From positions 372,001 through 436,000 of the forward strand of contig OY970070.1 of NCBI GenBank assembly GCA_963705355.1: a stretch of 64,000 bases of DNA, given 5' to 3'. Each line of letters starts with the position of its first letter. The stretch's first letter is position 1. Below, piece after piece: positions 1 through 8,539 of the stretch. Position numbers and translations under genes: made by a program. The notes beneath the pieces were generated by a model. That model saw only the letters and a list, made by a program, of their open reading frames with translations. It ran no database searches and was not told the origin of the DNA. The DNA is from COMBO-56-21 sp963705355 (GTDB lineage: Archaea > Thermoplasmatota > Thermoplasmata > UBA10834).

Positions 1-31
1 GAAGGGCGATACACCGCGGAGAGATGGCTAC

Positions 32-664
32 ATGATCAATAGGCTCGGCTCTTACTTGGCTTTAAGACCTAGGAGGGCAGCAATCCTCGTTCTGACTCTT
101 GCAGTGGCGTTCATTCTCGTGCTTGCAGGATTGGCGCTTGAGTTGTCGCACTTCGGCCGAGCACCCTATCCCTCAGAAGAGTTCCCGCTGCCGCTCAGCC
201 TTGTCAATGGCAATGTAGTGTTCACCCAAGAATACACCGACTGGTGGTACAACCAGACGTCGAATACAACCAGCCCAATCGAAACCTACACAGGAGCGAA
301 GATTGCCTTCGGGATTGTTGGCTGGGGTTCTCGTACGTCTCCCTTTGGCAACGAGTCACAGCTGAGCGCTGGAGCTCCTAATGATACCATGAATCAATCG
401 ATATGGGAGTCGTCGTTTGTCAATGTGACAATAGAGATCACTGATTCGACTGGTGACGGAGCGTTTGGCAGCGGTGATACGATCCTGTTCAAGATAGTAC
501 CCTTGTCGGAAGACACCGTGCACTATATGGGGCTCGCTTTCTTTCCCCGGGGGAATTCACCAACAACTTACATGGAGATGAGCTTCGCAATTCACGACGG
601 GAAATTGTACACTTGGTTTAGTCACAATCTTAGCACTGAAGAGCCGTGGTGGTTTAACAGGTAG
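32..664 (+). CDS. Exported or membrane-anchored hypothetical protein
   Basis: A 210-residue protein of unrecognised family. Residues 1-15 are basic, residues about 16-37 form one hydrophobic segment typical of a signal peptide or N-terminal anchor, and the rest is polar with many N-x-S/T sequons (for example NQTSNTT), as is common in exported archaeal proteins. The outside part therefore probably lies on the cell surface. A motif DSTGDGAFGSGD near residue 140 looks like a calcium-binding-type loop, but this is a guess. Its start ATG is the first in frame in the window and the promoter may lie outside. No function can be assigned. Confidence 0.6.
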   Translation: MINRLGSYLALRPRRAAILVLTLAVAFILVLAGLALELSHFGRAPYPSEEFPLPLSLVNGNVVFTQEYTDWWYNQTSNTTSPIETYTGAKIAFGIVGWGSRTSPFGNESQLSAGAPNDTMNQSIWESSFVNVTIEITDSTGDGAFGSGDTILFKIVPLSEDTVHYMGLAFFPRGNSPTTYMEMSFAIHDGKLYTWFSHNLSTEEPWWFNR

Positions 665-753
665 GCCCATAGATGGGAAAAAGAAAGAGGCTTGAGCCTC
701 GCCGTCGGAAAAGCCCATAGGGGAGGTAAGGCGATTCGCTCTAGACACGGGTT

Positions 754-1308
754 ATGTCGAACATAGTCGATTCGGATCAACAGCTTCCCTCCCAGTGTGA
801 AGTCGGTGACCTACACATTCCTCCTAGATACCGAATACGCCGGTTCCTCGAGTTCCAACTCAAGATAGCATCGGAGATATCTCTCAAGGCAGCCCACAAG
901 TTCATAGATCCTGATTACACCCCCGAAAGCCTTGAGAGGCTCGAGCGCTGGGAGACTCAGTCTCCGGAGGATTTCCAAGCAAAGGTCCTACCGAATCGAA
1001 CTGAGCATGGACTGGACAATTCTCCAGCCCAACTGTGGTTCCTGCACATGGGACTTGGGAGCTATTTCGGAGAAGTTCTCGTGAGGAATCTGCGTGGCAG
1101 ATGGCGGTATCCTACCAGGTTTCTTGCCATCATGGCTCTCCTCTTCTCTCAGCCTGATATGGTCTACCGTCACTGGTATGTGATTGTGGGTAAACAGAAG
1201 ATTCCTGTTTTCGAGCTTGCAAGGAGAAGAGAGACCATGGGTGCGAAGGAATCCTTGGTCGAAGTCTATAGAGAAATCGCCAACGGTAAGTACAGACCAA
1301 GAAAGTGA
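754..1308 (+). CDS. Conserved hypothetical protein with a GSYFGEVLVRNL motif
   Basis: A 184-residue soluble protein. The middle contains LHMGLGSYFGEVLVRNLRG followed by RWRYP, which resembles a recurrent pattern (G-A-Y-x-GEVL-x-R-x-L-GG-x-W) in small uncharacterised bacterial and archaeal proteins; the biochemical role of those proteins is not known to me. No signal peptide, metal motif or catalytic triad is visible. It stands alone between the exported protein at 32 and gcvH. The ATG at 754 has no convincing ribosome site, so an ATG start on a short leader is assumed. Confidence 0.55.
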   Translation: MSNIVDSDQQLPSQCEVGDLHIPPRYRIRRFLEFQLKIASEISLKAAHKFIDPDYTPESLERLERWETQSPEDFQAKVLPNRTEHGLDNSPAQLWFLHMGLGSYFGEVLVRNLRGRWRYPTRFLAIMALLFSQPDMVYRHWYVIVGKQKIPVFELARRRETMGAKESLVEVYREIANGKYRPRK

Positions 1309-1497
1309 CAGAAGAACCCAGAGAAGAAAGAAAAGGGTTTAAGGGGGCAGGGGAAGGCTACAAAGACTGGCTCCACTATCTATCCACGATTTGGGCCATA
1401 GACAATCCTTGCTGTCGCGGCATGTCAGCGAGAAGAGTCCCTCTCTGAGATCTTCACTTCGCGTCCGGCCATTCATACTCCGAGCTGAAGGGAGAAG

Positions 1498-1505
1498 TTA
1501 TAAAT
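1498..1505 (+). promoter_or_regulatory. TATA box of gcvH
   Basis: The sequence TTATAAAT lies 43 bases before the gcvH ATG. Transcription would start near 1527, leaving a leader that carries the GGAGG ribosome site at 1534-1538. Confidence 0.6.
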
Positions 1506-1544
1506 TTGAATAACGGCATCACGCGTCAAAATTGGAGGCCAGAT

Positions 1545-1928
1545 ATGTCAGTCGTTCTGCCAGACCTCAAGTACACCAAGGACCATGAATGGGTGAAGGT
1601 TGAGAAAAGCCTCGCGCGTATCGGCATCACAGACCATGCACAGACTGAGCTGACCGAGATAGTGTTCGTCGAGCTTCCAGCATCGGGCAAGGAAGTGAGA
1701 GTGGGCGATGTCCTGGGGAATGTCGAGTCAGTCAAGACCGTCTCTGAAGTGTTCTCTCCCGTCTCCGGGGTCGTGAAGGACTCGAACGGCAAGCTGTTCG
1801 ATTCGCCGGAGCTGCTCAACAAGGATCCTTATGTGCAGGGCTGGATAGCCCTGGTCGAGATGAACAATCCGTCGGAACTCTCAGGGCTGATGAGCGCCGA
1901 GGAATACAAGAAGTTGCTCGGGGAATGA
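1545..1928 (+). CDS. gcvH: Glycine cleavage system H protein (lipoyl carrier)
   Basis: A 127-residue protein of normal family length. It begins with the family signature YTKDHEWVK and carries the lipoylation motif VESVKTVSEV with Lys64 as the lipoyl acceptor. H protein shuttles the aminomethyl group between the P and T subunits of the glycine cleavage complex, and in some prokaryotes also serves as a lipoyl relay. The ATG at 1545 is chosen over an in-frame TTG at 1506 because GGAGG lies six bases upstream of it and the family N-terminus begins there. No gcvP or gcvT is in the window; glyA (serine hydroxymethyltransferase) is 33 kb away. Confidence 0.93.
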   Translation: MSVVLPDLKYTKDHEWVKVEKSLARIGITDHAQTELTEIVFVELPASGKEVRVGDVLGNVESVKTVSEVFSPVSGVVKDSNGKLFDSPELLNKDPYVQGWIALVEMNNPSELSGLMSAEEYKKLLGE

Positions 1929-1983
1929 TCGTTCTCCCAGGACCGATTTGGGTGGAATGCTGCGCTACTTTGGGTGACAAGCT

Positions 1984-2490
1984 GTGAAACAGACGATTTC
2001 GCCGGAAAAGGCGCAGGATTGCTTTTCAGGATTTCCGGTGGTTCTTGCATCTGTTGGCGGCTCAAAGGACAACATAATAACGCTCGCAATGTGCCACGTC
2101 TTCTCGTTCAAGCCCGCGCTGTTGGGCGTGGGGATCGGTCCGAAGCGCTTCAGTTACGGACTGTTCAGGGAAAGCAAGGACTTCGCAATCAATATTCCCG
2201 ACAGGAAAATGCTCAGAGCTGTCGAGATATGCGGCTCTAAGAGCGGGCGAAAGGTCGACAAGTTCGAAGCAGCTGGACTTACCAGAGAGAAGGCGGAGAA
2301 GATAAGCTCTCCTTTGATTGCTGAATGCCCAGTGAACATCGAATGCGTCAAGATAAAGGAAGTCGAAGCTGGAGATCACACATGGTTCATCGGCGAAGTG
2401 GTTGCCGCGAGAAAGGATCCTGGCTACAAGACTGATGAAATGCTGCTCTTTTGGGGCGACTACAGAACCATAGGCAACGAGGTCAAGTAG
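1984..2490 (+). CDS. Flavin reductase-like (FMN-binding split barrel) protein
   Basis: A 168-residue protein resembling the archaeal flavin reductase/flavoredoxin family: an N-terminal PVVLASVGG strand, then NIITLAMCHVFSFKPALLGVGIG and a segment DFAINIPDRKM that match the FMN-binding core, followed by CGSKSGRKVDKFEAAGLT. Such proteins bind FMN and pass electrons between NAD(P)H or ferredoxin-type donors and flavins; the donor cannot be read from the sequence. It starts at a GTG 55 bases after gcvH and may be cotranscribed. The nearby molybdopterin enzyme suggests a local redox role, which is inference. Confidence 0.8.
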   Translation: MKQTISPEKAQDCFSGFPVVLASVGGSKDNIITLAMCHVFSFKPALLGVGIGPKRFSYGLFRESKDFAINIPDRKMLRAVEICGSKSGRKVDKFEAAGLTREKAEKISSPLIAECPVNIECVKIKEVEAGDHTWFIGEVVAARKDPGYKTDEMLLFWGDYRTIGNEVK

Positions 2491-2821
2491 GTCCTAGGAA
2501 CGGATATCAAGGCCGCAATCCGTGCAAGACGAAAATCAAGGAAGCACTGGAGAAATCCGATTCTCGAGGATGTCCTCGAAGAACACCTTGATGCCGCGAG
2601 ACTGTAACCCGCACAATAAGAGGAGCATCGACGTTCTCGTTGGCAGTGACCAATGCGATGACAATAGCAGGCGGCTCAACTGAGTTTCGATGGCAAATGC
2701 ATCGTTCACTAGATGGAGTGTCATGCGCGAAATGCTGGCCTGCGAATTTATAAATCCCCGTAGGCTCTTCCAGTTTCGGCTGCGACGCAGCTGATCCATC
2801 GTTTCCCCGGAGGACCGAGAG
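2491..2821. other. 331-base intergenic stretch with a promoter but no credible gene
   Basis: No open frame here has family-like content. Short frames on both strands lack ribosome sites and look like chance. The only clear signal is the strong TATA box at 2745-2755 and a GGAGG ribosome site at 2809-2813, both serving the molybdopterin enzyme. Confidence 0.5.
2745..2755 (+). promoter_or_regulatory. TATA box of the molybdopterin oxidoreductase gene
   Basis: AATTTATAAAT is a near-ideal archaeal TATA element. Transcription would start near 2777, giving a leader of about 45 bases that holds the GGAGG site used by the TTG start at 2822. Confidence 0.65.
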
Positions 2822-4765
2822 TTGTACTTGTTCAATACCTGCCCGAGAGACTGCTACGACAGCTGCTCGATTGTCACCCGGGTCCGAAACGAGAAACTCC
2901 ATTCCATTGAAGCGAACAAGAAACAGCCCTTCACGCAGGGGTTCCTGTGCCCAAAGGGCCAGAATCTGATGCAGTACGTCTACTCGAAGGAGAGGGTCCT
3001 TCATCCGATGAAGAGGGACGGGAAGAAGGGCGAGGGCAAGTTCAAGAGGATATCATGGGAGCAGGCCCTGAACGAGATTGCCGACCAGATCAAGACTCGG
3101 TCCGCGTCATATGGGACAGACTCCATTCTGCAGTACGATTACGCAGGGACGATGGGACACATCCAACGATACTTTCCGAGCAGGTTTTTCAACGCGATTG
3201 GCGCCTCCAGGATAACCCATACCATATGCTCGCGAGCCGGCGACAAGGCCCTGGACATCGTCTATGGGTCCTGTCTGGGAATGCTTCCCGAGGAGATCGA
3301 GAAGTGCAGGCTGATCGTCGTCTGGGGAATGAACCCGGCCTGGAGCAGCCCCCACGGATTCGAGCTGATCAAGAAGGCGCAGAAACGCGGAGCCAAGGTC
3401 TACGTAATCGATCCGATCAAGACGGCGACCGCGGAGATCGGCATCCATCTCCAGATAAAGCCCACAACAGACGCCGCGATGGCTCTTTGCTGCGTCAATC
3501 ACATCATAGAAAACAGACTATACCCAGAGGAGTTCGTGAAGAATAATACGACGGGCTTCGAGAAGCTTGTGGAGGTCTCGAAGAAGTTCGATCTCAACGC
3601 GATGGCCAAGATAACTGGTCTCGTCAAGAGGGACATGGAGGATTTCATAGCCGACTACGTCTCGCTGAGACCGAACTGCATAATGATGGGCTACGGAATG
3701 CAGAGGAACAGGAACGGCGGGGAGATGATCCGAGCGATCAGCGTCCTGCCCGCGCTGATAGGCGAGAACAGGGGATTCTTCTACTCGACGGACCTGGACG
3801 ATTTCGATAGGCAGTACTTGGAAGGCTGGGGCCTCACGTCCCGGAAGAAGGCATATCACAACATGGTCGACATTGGCCGGACTCTTGAGTCGGGAAAGAT
3901 CAAGATGATGTTCGTGTATGACTCGAACCCGCTGGCAACGCTGCCGAATCAGAACCTGGTTCGGAAGGGATTCGCGCGCGAGGATATCTTCACCGTCGTC
4001 CACGATCTCTTCATGACGGACACGGCCGACTACGCAGACATTCTGCTCCCGGCAACCAGCTTCTTCGAGCAGTTCGACATCCACACATCGTACCTCCACC
4101 AGTACTTGTCCATAAACGAGAAAGCGATTGAGCCTCTGGGCGAGGCCAAGAGCAACAGCGACCTGTTCAGGTCTTTGGCCAGCGCGATGAGGCTGACGGC
4201 GAAGGAGCTGTACGAAGAGGATGAGAAGATCGCGAAGACCCTCATGTCAAAGAGCAAGGCGGTCGAGGGGACATTCGAGGGCCTCAAGAAGAAGGGCTTT
4301 GTGAAGTTGCGTGTTCCTAACAGAAACGTGTACATCACTCCGACTCGCAAGATCGAGCTGTACTCGGCGGCTGCGGCGGCTGAGGGTCTGGGAGGCCTGC
4401 CTGCGCACGTGGAGGTCCAAGGGAAACTGCCGTATCAGCTACTCACGCCTGTTCACAAGCTGCTTGTGAGGTCGCAGTACCACATCCTTCACCCGGAACT
4501 GTCTCCAGTGGTCTACGTTAACAAGAGGGACGCTCTCGAGGAGGGCATCGAGGACGGAGGCACAGTCACTCTGTCCAACGAATTCGGCGAATGGACGGTC
4601 AAGTCAGAGATCTCGGAATCGGTCCCGCCTGGTGTGATGCTCGCCTACTCAGCTCTGTGGCCGAAGCTGGCCGACGGAAAGAACGCCAACTTCCTCGCCA
4701 CGGACTACGTGCAGAAGTACGGCGGCAACTCCGCTTCCAACTCGACCTTCGTCCGAGTGGCCTAG
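2822..4765 (+). CDS. Molybdopterin oxidoreductase, formate dehydrogenase/DMSO reductase superfamily
   Basis: A 647-residue catalytic subunit of the Mo/W-bisMGD superfamily. The N-terminus has a 4Fe-4S motif (CPRDCYDSC with a later LCPKG), followed by molybdopterin domains including VVWGMNPAWSSP, and a C-terminal dinucleotide-binding barrel beginning near LLTPVHKLLVRSQYH. Cys136 in THTICSRAG aligns by position with the Mo-ligating Cys/Sec of formate dehydrogenases; this is my alignment by eye. There is no twin-arginine signal, so the enzyme is probably cytoplasmic. No electron-transfer or membrane subunit is adjacent, and the substrate is unknown. The TTG start is supported by GGAGG eight bases upstream and the TATA box. 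The 3' end overlaps lysC by four bases (convergent). Confidence 0.88.
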   Translation: MYLFNTCPRDCYDSCSIVTRVRNEKLHSIEANKKQPFTQGFLCPKGQNLMQYVYSKERVLHPMKRDGKKGEGKFKRISWEQALNEIADQIKTRSASYGTDSILQYDYAGTMGHIQRYFPSRFFNAIGASRITHTICSRAGDKALDIVYGSCLGMLPEEIEKCRLIVVWGMNPAWSSPHGFELIKKAQKRGAKVYVIDPIKTATAEIGIHLQIKPTTDAAMALCCVNHIIENRLYPEEFVKNNTTGFEKLVEVSKKFDLNAMAKITGLVKRDMEDFIADYVSLRPNCIMMGYGMQRNRNGGEMIRAISVLPALIGENRGFFYSTDLDDFDRQYLEGWGLTSRKKAYHNMVDIGRTLESGKIKMMFVYDSNPLATLPNQNLVRKGFAREDIFTVVHDLFMTDTADYADILLPATSFFEQFDIHTSYLHQYLSINEKAIEPLGEAKSNSDLFRSLASAMRLTAKELYEEDEKIAKTLMSKSKAVEGTFEGLKKKGFVKLRVPNRNVYITPTRKIELYSAAAAAEGLGGLPAHVEVQGKLPYQLLTPVHKLLVRSQYHILHPELSPVVYVNKRDALEEGIEDGGTVTLSNEFGEWTVKSEISESVPPGVMLAYSALWPKLADGKNANFLATDYVQKYGGNSASNSTFVRVA

Positions 4766-6159
4766 GACACTGGGCCATCTGAGACGTTTTCATTCATGTT
4801 CTTGCCCCAGAACTCGTCGTGGATGGCGGCAATGGTGTTTTTCAGGTCCTTCCTATCGACAGTGAAGTGATACGCGACCATCGAGGCTCCTGCAGAGATG
4901 AGGTCCACGTTCACGTTCTTCGCCGCGACAGCGTTGAAGACTCTCGCTGCGATCCCCTTGGTCTCTCCGAACCCCTCCCCCACGGTGCATACGAGCGCCA
5001 CGCCAGGGTTGACTTCGAAGTTCTCACCAATGCTTCCTATTATCGCCTTAACGGCCTTCTTCGCATTCGGAATGTCGGCCTCGTCAATGAGGACCGCAGC
5101 GCATGTCTGGGACGTTGTCGCCGAGAAGATGTTTATGTTCGCCTTGTGCAGGCAGGCTGTGATGTCCGCGAGAAAACCAGACTTGTAACCCGCCCCAGTG
5201 TCGTAGACCTTGAGCGTGGCCACGTTCGGGAGGTACGAGACGCTCTTGATGATGTCCTTCCTCAGCTGCTTGCTCTTTCCGATGGTTGTCCCAGGCGATT
5301 CTGGTTTGTACAAGTTCTTTATGACGATCTCGATGCCCTTCAGTCTCGCAGGCTGGACGGCCCGCGGGTGCAGCACCTGGGCGCCGAAGTAAGCGAGTTC
5401 CGCAGCCTCCTCGTAGGAGAGCCTCTCGAGTATGAACGCATCCTTGACAAGCTTAGGGTCGGCGCTCATGAAGCCGTCAACCTCCTTCCAAATCTCGACG
5501 GGATTCGCATCGGTTGAGTACGCAACGACGGCGGCAGAATAATCTGTGCCGCTTCTGCCGACCGTCGTCACGTGGCCAGTCTCCGTGACCCCGAAGAATC
5601 CGGTGACGACTGGAACGACGCCCTTCTTGACCGCGCTCGTCAGCGTCGGGCCGAGGTTTTTCTCACATTTGTCCAGGATTGCCACAGCGTTCCCGTGCCG
5701 CTCGTTCGTGATCATGCCGAGAGCATCCGTCTCCATGGCGACCGCATCCATGCCCTCGTGGCTCAGCCTCGATGCCACAACGACTGCTGATAGCCTTTCC
5801 CCGAAGCTGAGAATTAGATCGTTTGTCCTCGGCGTGAGTTCTTCAGTGTACGTGATTCCGTAGAGGAGCCTCTCGAGCTTCGTTATCTTGGCCTCGATCA
5901 GCTCAAGCGCCTCCTTTCTCTTCTGGCCATCTTTCTTGGGCAGCATCTCGACGTGTCTTAGCTTGAGTTGAAGCAGGAAATCGTCGATCTCCTTCTCCTG
6001 GCGCGGCTTTGAGATGAAGTCCCTCACCGAGTCTGTGACTCCAGCCGAGGCCGATACAACAACTATCTTCTGCTCGGTCTCCTCCTTGACAACCTTCGCT
6101 GCTCTGAGGAGTGTGTCCTCGGATCCAAGGCAAGTCCCTCCGAACTTCAATATCTTCAA
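4762..6159 (-). CDS. lysC: Aspartate kinase
   Basis: A 465-residue aspartokinase that phosphorylates aspartate, the first step toward aspartate semialdehyde. The N-terminal KFGGTCLGSEDT motif and the later VGRSGTDYSAAVVAYSTDA are the kinase core; the last 150 residues hold ACT domains (about residues 310-460), so feedback control by an end product is likely. It is the last gene of the 12-gene aromatic/homocysteine run, and together with asd it supplies aspartate semialdehyde to both the DKFP route to dehydroquinate and the homocysteine route. The start is TTG, overlapping the TGA of the preceding gene and placed five bases after a GAGGTG ribosome site. Confidence 0.95.
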   Translation of the reverse strand: MKILKFGGTCLGSEDTLLRAAKVVKEETEQKIVVVSASAGVTDSVRDFISKPRQEKEIDDFLLQLKLRHVEMLPKKDGQKRKEALELIEAKITKLERLLYGITYTEELTPRTNDLILSFGERLSAVVVASRLSHEGMDAVAMETDALGMITNERHGNAVAILDKCEKNLGPTLTSAVKKGVVPVVTGFFGVTETGHVTTVGRSGTDYSAAVVAYSTDANPVEIWKEVDGFMSADPKLVKDAFILERLSYEEAAELAYFGAQVLHPRAVQPARLKGIEIVIKNLYKPESPGTTIGKSKQLRKDIIKSVSYLPNVATLKVYDTGAGYKSGFLADITACLHKANINIFSATTSQTCAAVLIDEADIPNAKKAVKAIIGSIGENFEVNPGVALVCTVGEGFGETKGIAARVFNAVAAKNVNVDLISAGASMVAYHFTVDRKDLKNTIAAIHDEFWGKNMNENVSDGPVS

Positions 6160-6935
6160 GTCCTCACCTCTGGCATTTGAGTGTATGACCCGACGAACCT
6201 CGAGGATGACATCTTGCTGTGGACTGTGAGCCTATCCGGGTTGTGTTCGACTTCTACCAACTTCGGAAGCCGACCGTGCATCGAGACCGCTCCATCGATC
6301 ATCGCAAGGCCACCGATGAAGCCTTTGATTCCTTTGAGAGGATCGAAGCACGATCCAAGTGAATGGGTGTCCGTCACCCGGTTGCCGATCGCGGTCGCCA
6401 AAGCGTCCGCCAGGACAGCCGAATCCGCAATGGCCACGGCAGCGTCCGAGTCGCCGAAGCTGATTGAGTGCCCCAGCCTCCCGCTGGACGTGCAGATCCC
6501 GATGATTGCATCGGTCGGTTCGAGCTCGAGCGCAAAAGCCGAAGGCGAATTAGGCTCGTTGAAGATCTCCACTGTGGCCGGAGTCTCCAACAATAGAGCG
6601 ATGTCTCCCCCATTGTCCACCCAACCATGGGTGCATCCATTCATCACCATAGCCTCCAACGCCTCTTGCGCGATCGTCCCCGCGACTGTCGCCATGGGTC
6701 CTACGCCAGCTGCATCAGACGCCTCGCACATTCTGCGGATGACCTTGCCGTCATCATCAGAGGGAATGTAGGGTTCGAGCGTTGTCAAGAAGAAATCGTC
6801 CTTTCTGATCTTCTTCTCGACCTCATTCCGAGTCGCTTTGATGGCGTTCACTGCTGGCGCAACGTAATCCCTGTCTGCCGCTATTGTTGCGGCCGTTTCT
6901 TCGATTTCAACTTTCGCGAGGATGAACTCACTCAT
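6156..6935 (-). CDS. UPF0280 family protein (ApbE-like fold)
   Basis: A 259-residue protein matching the archaeal UPF0280 (COG2122) family, which is related to ApbE flavin transferases. The family signature THGWVDNGGDIAL is present near residue 160, followed by ICTSSGRLGHSISFGDSDA. In methanogens this gene commonly sits next to the homocysteine genes, as here; a role in making or maturing that system is inferred, as the biochemical activity is not known to me. It overlaps hcyB by four bases (ATGA) and lysC by four bases (TTGA), so its translation is coupled to both. The ATG at 6935 is chosen because of the overlap; a longer frame upstream lies inside hcyB. Confidence 0.85.
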   Translation of the reverse strand: MSEFILAKVEIEETAATIAADRDYVAPAVNAIKATRNEVEKKIRKDDFFLTTLEPYIPSDDDGKVIRRMCEASDAAGVGPMATVAGTIAQEALEAMVMNGCTHGWVDNGGDIALLLETPATVEIFNEPNSPSAFALELEPTDAIIGICTSSGRLGHSISFGDSDAAVAIADSAVLADALATAIGNRVTDTHSLGSCFDPLKGIKGFIGGLAMIDGAVSMHGRLPKLVEVEHNPDRLTVHSKMSSSRFVGSYTQMPEVRT

Positions 6936-7333
6936 ATCAGGATCTCCATCGCCCTTGGAGGACAAGCGTCGATGCACACTCCGCATGCGACGCATTTCTC
7001 CTCTGTGAAGATGACTTTGCCAGTCTTGGAGTCGAATGCAAGTGCCTTGGTGGGGCATATGGACACGCACATGCCGCAGTGTGTGCACACATCGTCGTCC
7101 CTTCTCACGCCCTCCTTGATCGGCCTCACACCCACTCCATTCGATTTCAGGTAGTCAATCCCCTTTCGAATATCGTCTGCCTTGCCGGAGAGTTCGAGGA
7201 CCATCTTGCCGCCGATCTCGTCGATTTCAGCGCGCAGTATGTTGACCAGCAGATGGTACTTGGAGATGAGGCTGTGCGTGATCGGCGTGTTTGCGGCCTC
7301 TGGACTGAAGTTCAGCACTACTTTGGTCTTCAA
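6932..7333 (-). CDS. hcyB: Ferredoxin-type subunit of sulfide-dependent homocysteine synthesis (NIL + 2x4Fe-4S)
   Basis: A 133-residue protein with an N-terminal NIL domain (about residues 1-72) and two 4Fe-4S motifs, CTHCGMCVSICP and CVACGVCIDACP. In methanogens the DUF39 protein plus a NIL/ferredoxin partner convert aspartate semialdehyde and sulfide to homocysteine without O-acyl homoserine; this protein is the partner, presumably delivering electrons. The start is TTG directly after the hcyA TGA, with GGAGG eight bases upstream. Placement next to asd and hcyA supports the assignment. The symbol follows literature usage as I remember it. Confidence 0.85.
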   Translation of the reverse strand: MKTKVVLNFSPEAANTPITHSLISKYHLLVNILRAEIDEIGGKMVLELSGKADDIRKGIDYLKSNGVGVRPIKEGVRRDDDVCTHCGMCVSICPTKALAFDSKTGKVIFTEEKCVACGVCIDACPPRAMEILI

Positions 7334-8539
7334 TCACATCGCCTCCTTCTCTGTCCGCACATCAAGAGTTTTGAAGACTCTGTCCATCGAGAAGTTCTGG
7401 ACCGGCTTCTCAATGAGGAAATCACCCTTCAGGATCTGGCTCTTGAGCATCTGCGAGATCTGTCTCGCCTTGTAGAGGCTCGAGAGCGAAGATGTCGGGA
7501 TATGTTTCCCCTTCAGCTCGATCTCTCCTGACCTCAGCTCCGCGTACGTGAGCTCCTTCAGGACCGTCCGGGAGCGTGTGGGCTGGCTATAGTCGAAAAT
7601 GGCGGAGACTATCTGGTCGTTTGTAACGGCGCACGCTTTGGCCATCTCCTCGTCGAGGATCGGTATCGGGATCCCGATGCCCAGGCCCAGCGAGGTGCCA
7701 TACCTCGTGAACGTCAGACCGCGCAGGAACTCGGGTGTCATCTGCTTGAGATCTCCGATCACCGCGATCGAACCAGCGGCCCTCTTCGGTACTCCCGCTG
7801 GAGTCCTAGGCACGCCGGGATTGAACTGCGTGCCCTCCCAGATCACATAGCCCTGTCCGCCGCCCAGGAACACTCTCGTCCCTATGCCGATGCTCCTGTA
7901 GTACGGGTCGTTCATCAATGGCGAGAGCTCTCCAGCCGAGCTGAAGGTCGCGTTGCCGTACTCCGGCAGAAGCTTGCCCATGTAAGTGTAAAGAGTCTTC
8001 GATGACGAGTTGGTCGCGACCGCGTAGTTCTGGTAGCAGTTCCTCACGTTGAAAAGGACCGCCTGGTTGACAGTCTTCAGGCTGACAAAGGTGTCGATCT
8101 CCTTTCTGGGGTAGCAGTCGGTACCGTATGCCGTCGCCCTCAGCCTAACTGCCTTTCCTCTTACCAGGTCCTCGATCACATGGGCTCCACCGTGCATCAT
8201 GTTGTTCGTGTCGTCGAGCTCGGTCGCGCCAAGGTATGCGTCCACAGCCGCGAGACCGGCATAGGCAGGGATTCCGTCCATCCAGACCTTCTGCATCTTG
8301 ATCGGCGGGTCGGCGTGGCCGAAGTTGAAGTAGGCGCCGGATGAGCACATCGCGCCGAAGGTGCCAGTTGTGACGATGTCGACGTCCTTGGCTGCCTTCT
8401 TGACGCCCTTCGCCCTGACGTATTCCTTGAACTCCTCGGCCGTCATCACGACCACTTCTCCGTCCACTATCCTCTTTCGGATTTCATCATAGCTCTTCGA
8501 CGCCGTCTTCTGCTTGGGTTCTCTCTTCTCTGCCTTCAG
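7334..8539 (-). CDS. hcyA: Homocysteine biosynthesis protein (DUF39), probable CTG start
   Basis: DUF39 family enzyme proposed to convert aspartate semialdehyde to homocysteine with sulfide. Motifs include TTGTFGAMCSSGAYFNFGH, a Cys-containing segment TDCYPRK and GIGIPIPILDEEMA. The first ordinary start (GTG at 8467) would cut off the N-terminal helix seen in this family, whose coding continues upstream in the same frame as KSYDEIRKRIVDGE. There is no ATG, GTG or TTG in that extension, but a CTG at 8537-8539 lies seven bases after GGAGG and overlaps the asd stop (CTGA). I therefore annotate 401 residues from CTG and treat the GTG as the fallback (377 residues). Confidence 0.88.
   Translation of the reverse strand: MKAEKREPKQKTASKSYDEIRKRIVDGEVVVMTAEEFKEYVRAKGVKKAAKDVDIVTTGTFGAMCSSGAYFNFGHADPPIKMQKVWMDGIPAYAGLAAVDAYLGATELDDTNNMMHGGAHVIEDLVRGKAVRLRATAYGTDCYPRKEIDTFVSLKTVNQAVLFNVRNCYQNYAVATNSSSKTLYTYMGKLLPEYGNATFSSAGELSPLMNDPYYRSIGIGTRVFLGGGQGYVIWEGTQFNPGVPRTPAGVPKRAAGSIAVIGDLKQMTPEFLRGLTFTRYGTSLGLGIGIPIPILDEEMAKACAVTNDQIVSAIFDYSQPTRSRTVLKELTYAELRSGEIELKGKHIPTSSLSSLYKARQISQMLKSQILKGDFLIEKPVQNFSMDRVFKTLDVRTEKEAM

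Noticed and set aside
2536..2835. Possible small minus-strand gene before the molybdopterin enzyme
   Set aside because: No ribosome site, overlaps the clear promoter of the next gene, and no recognisable family.
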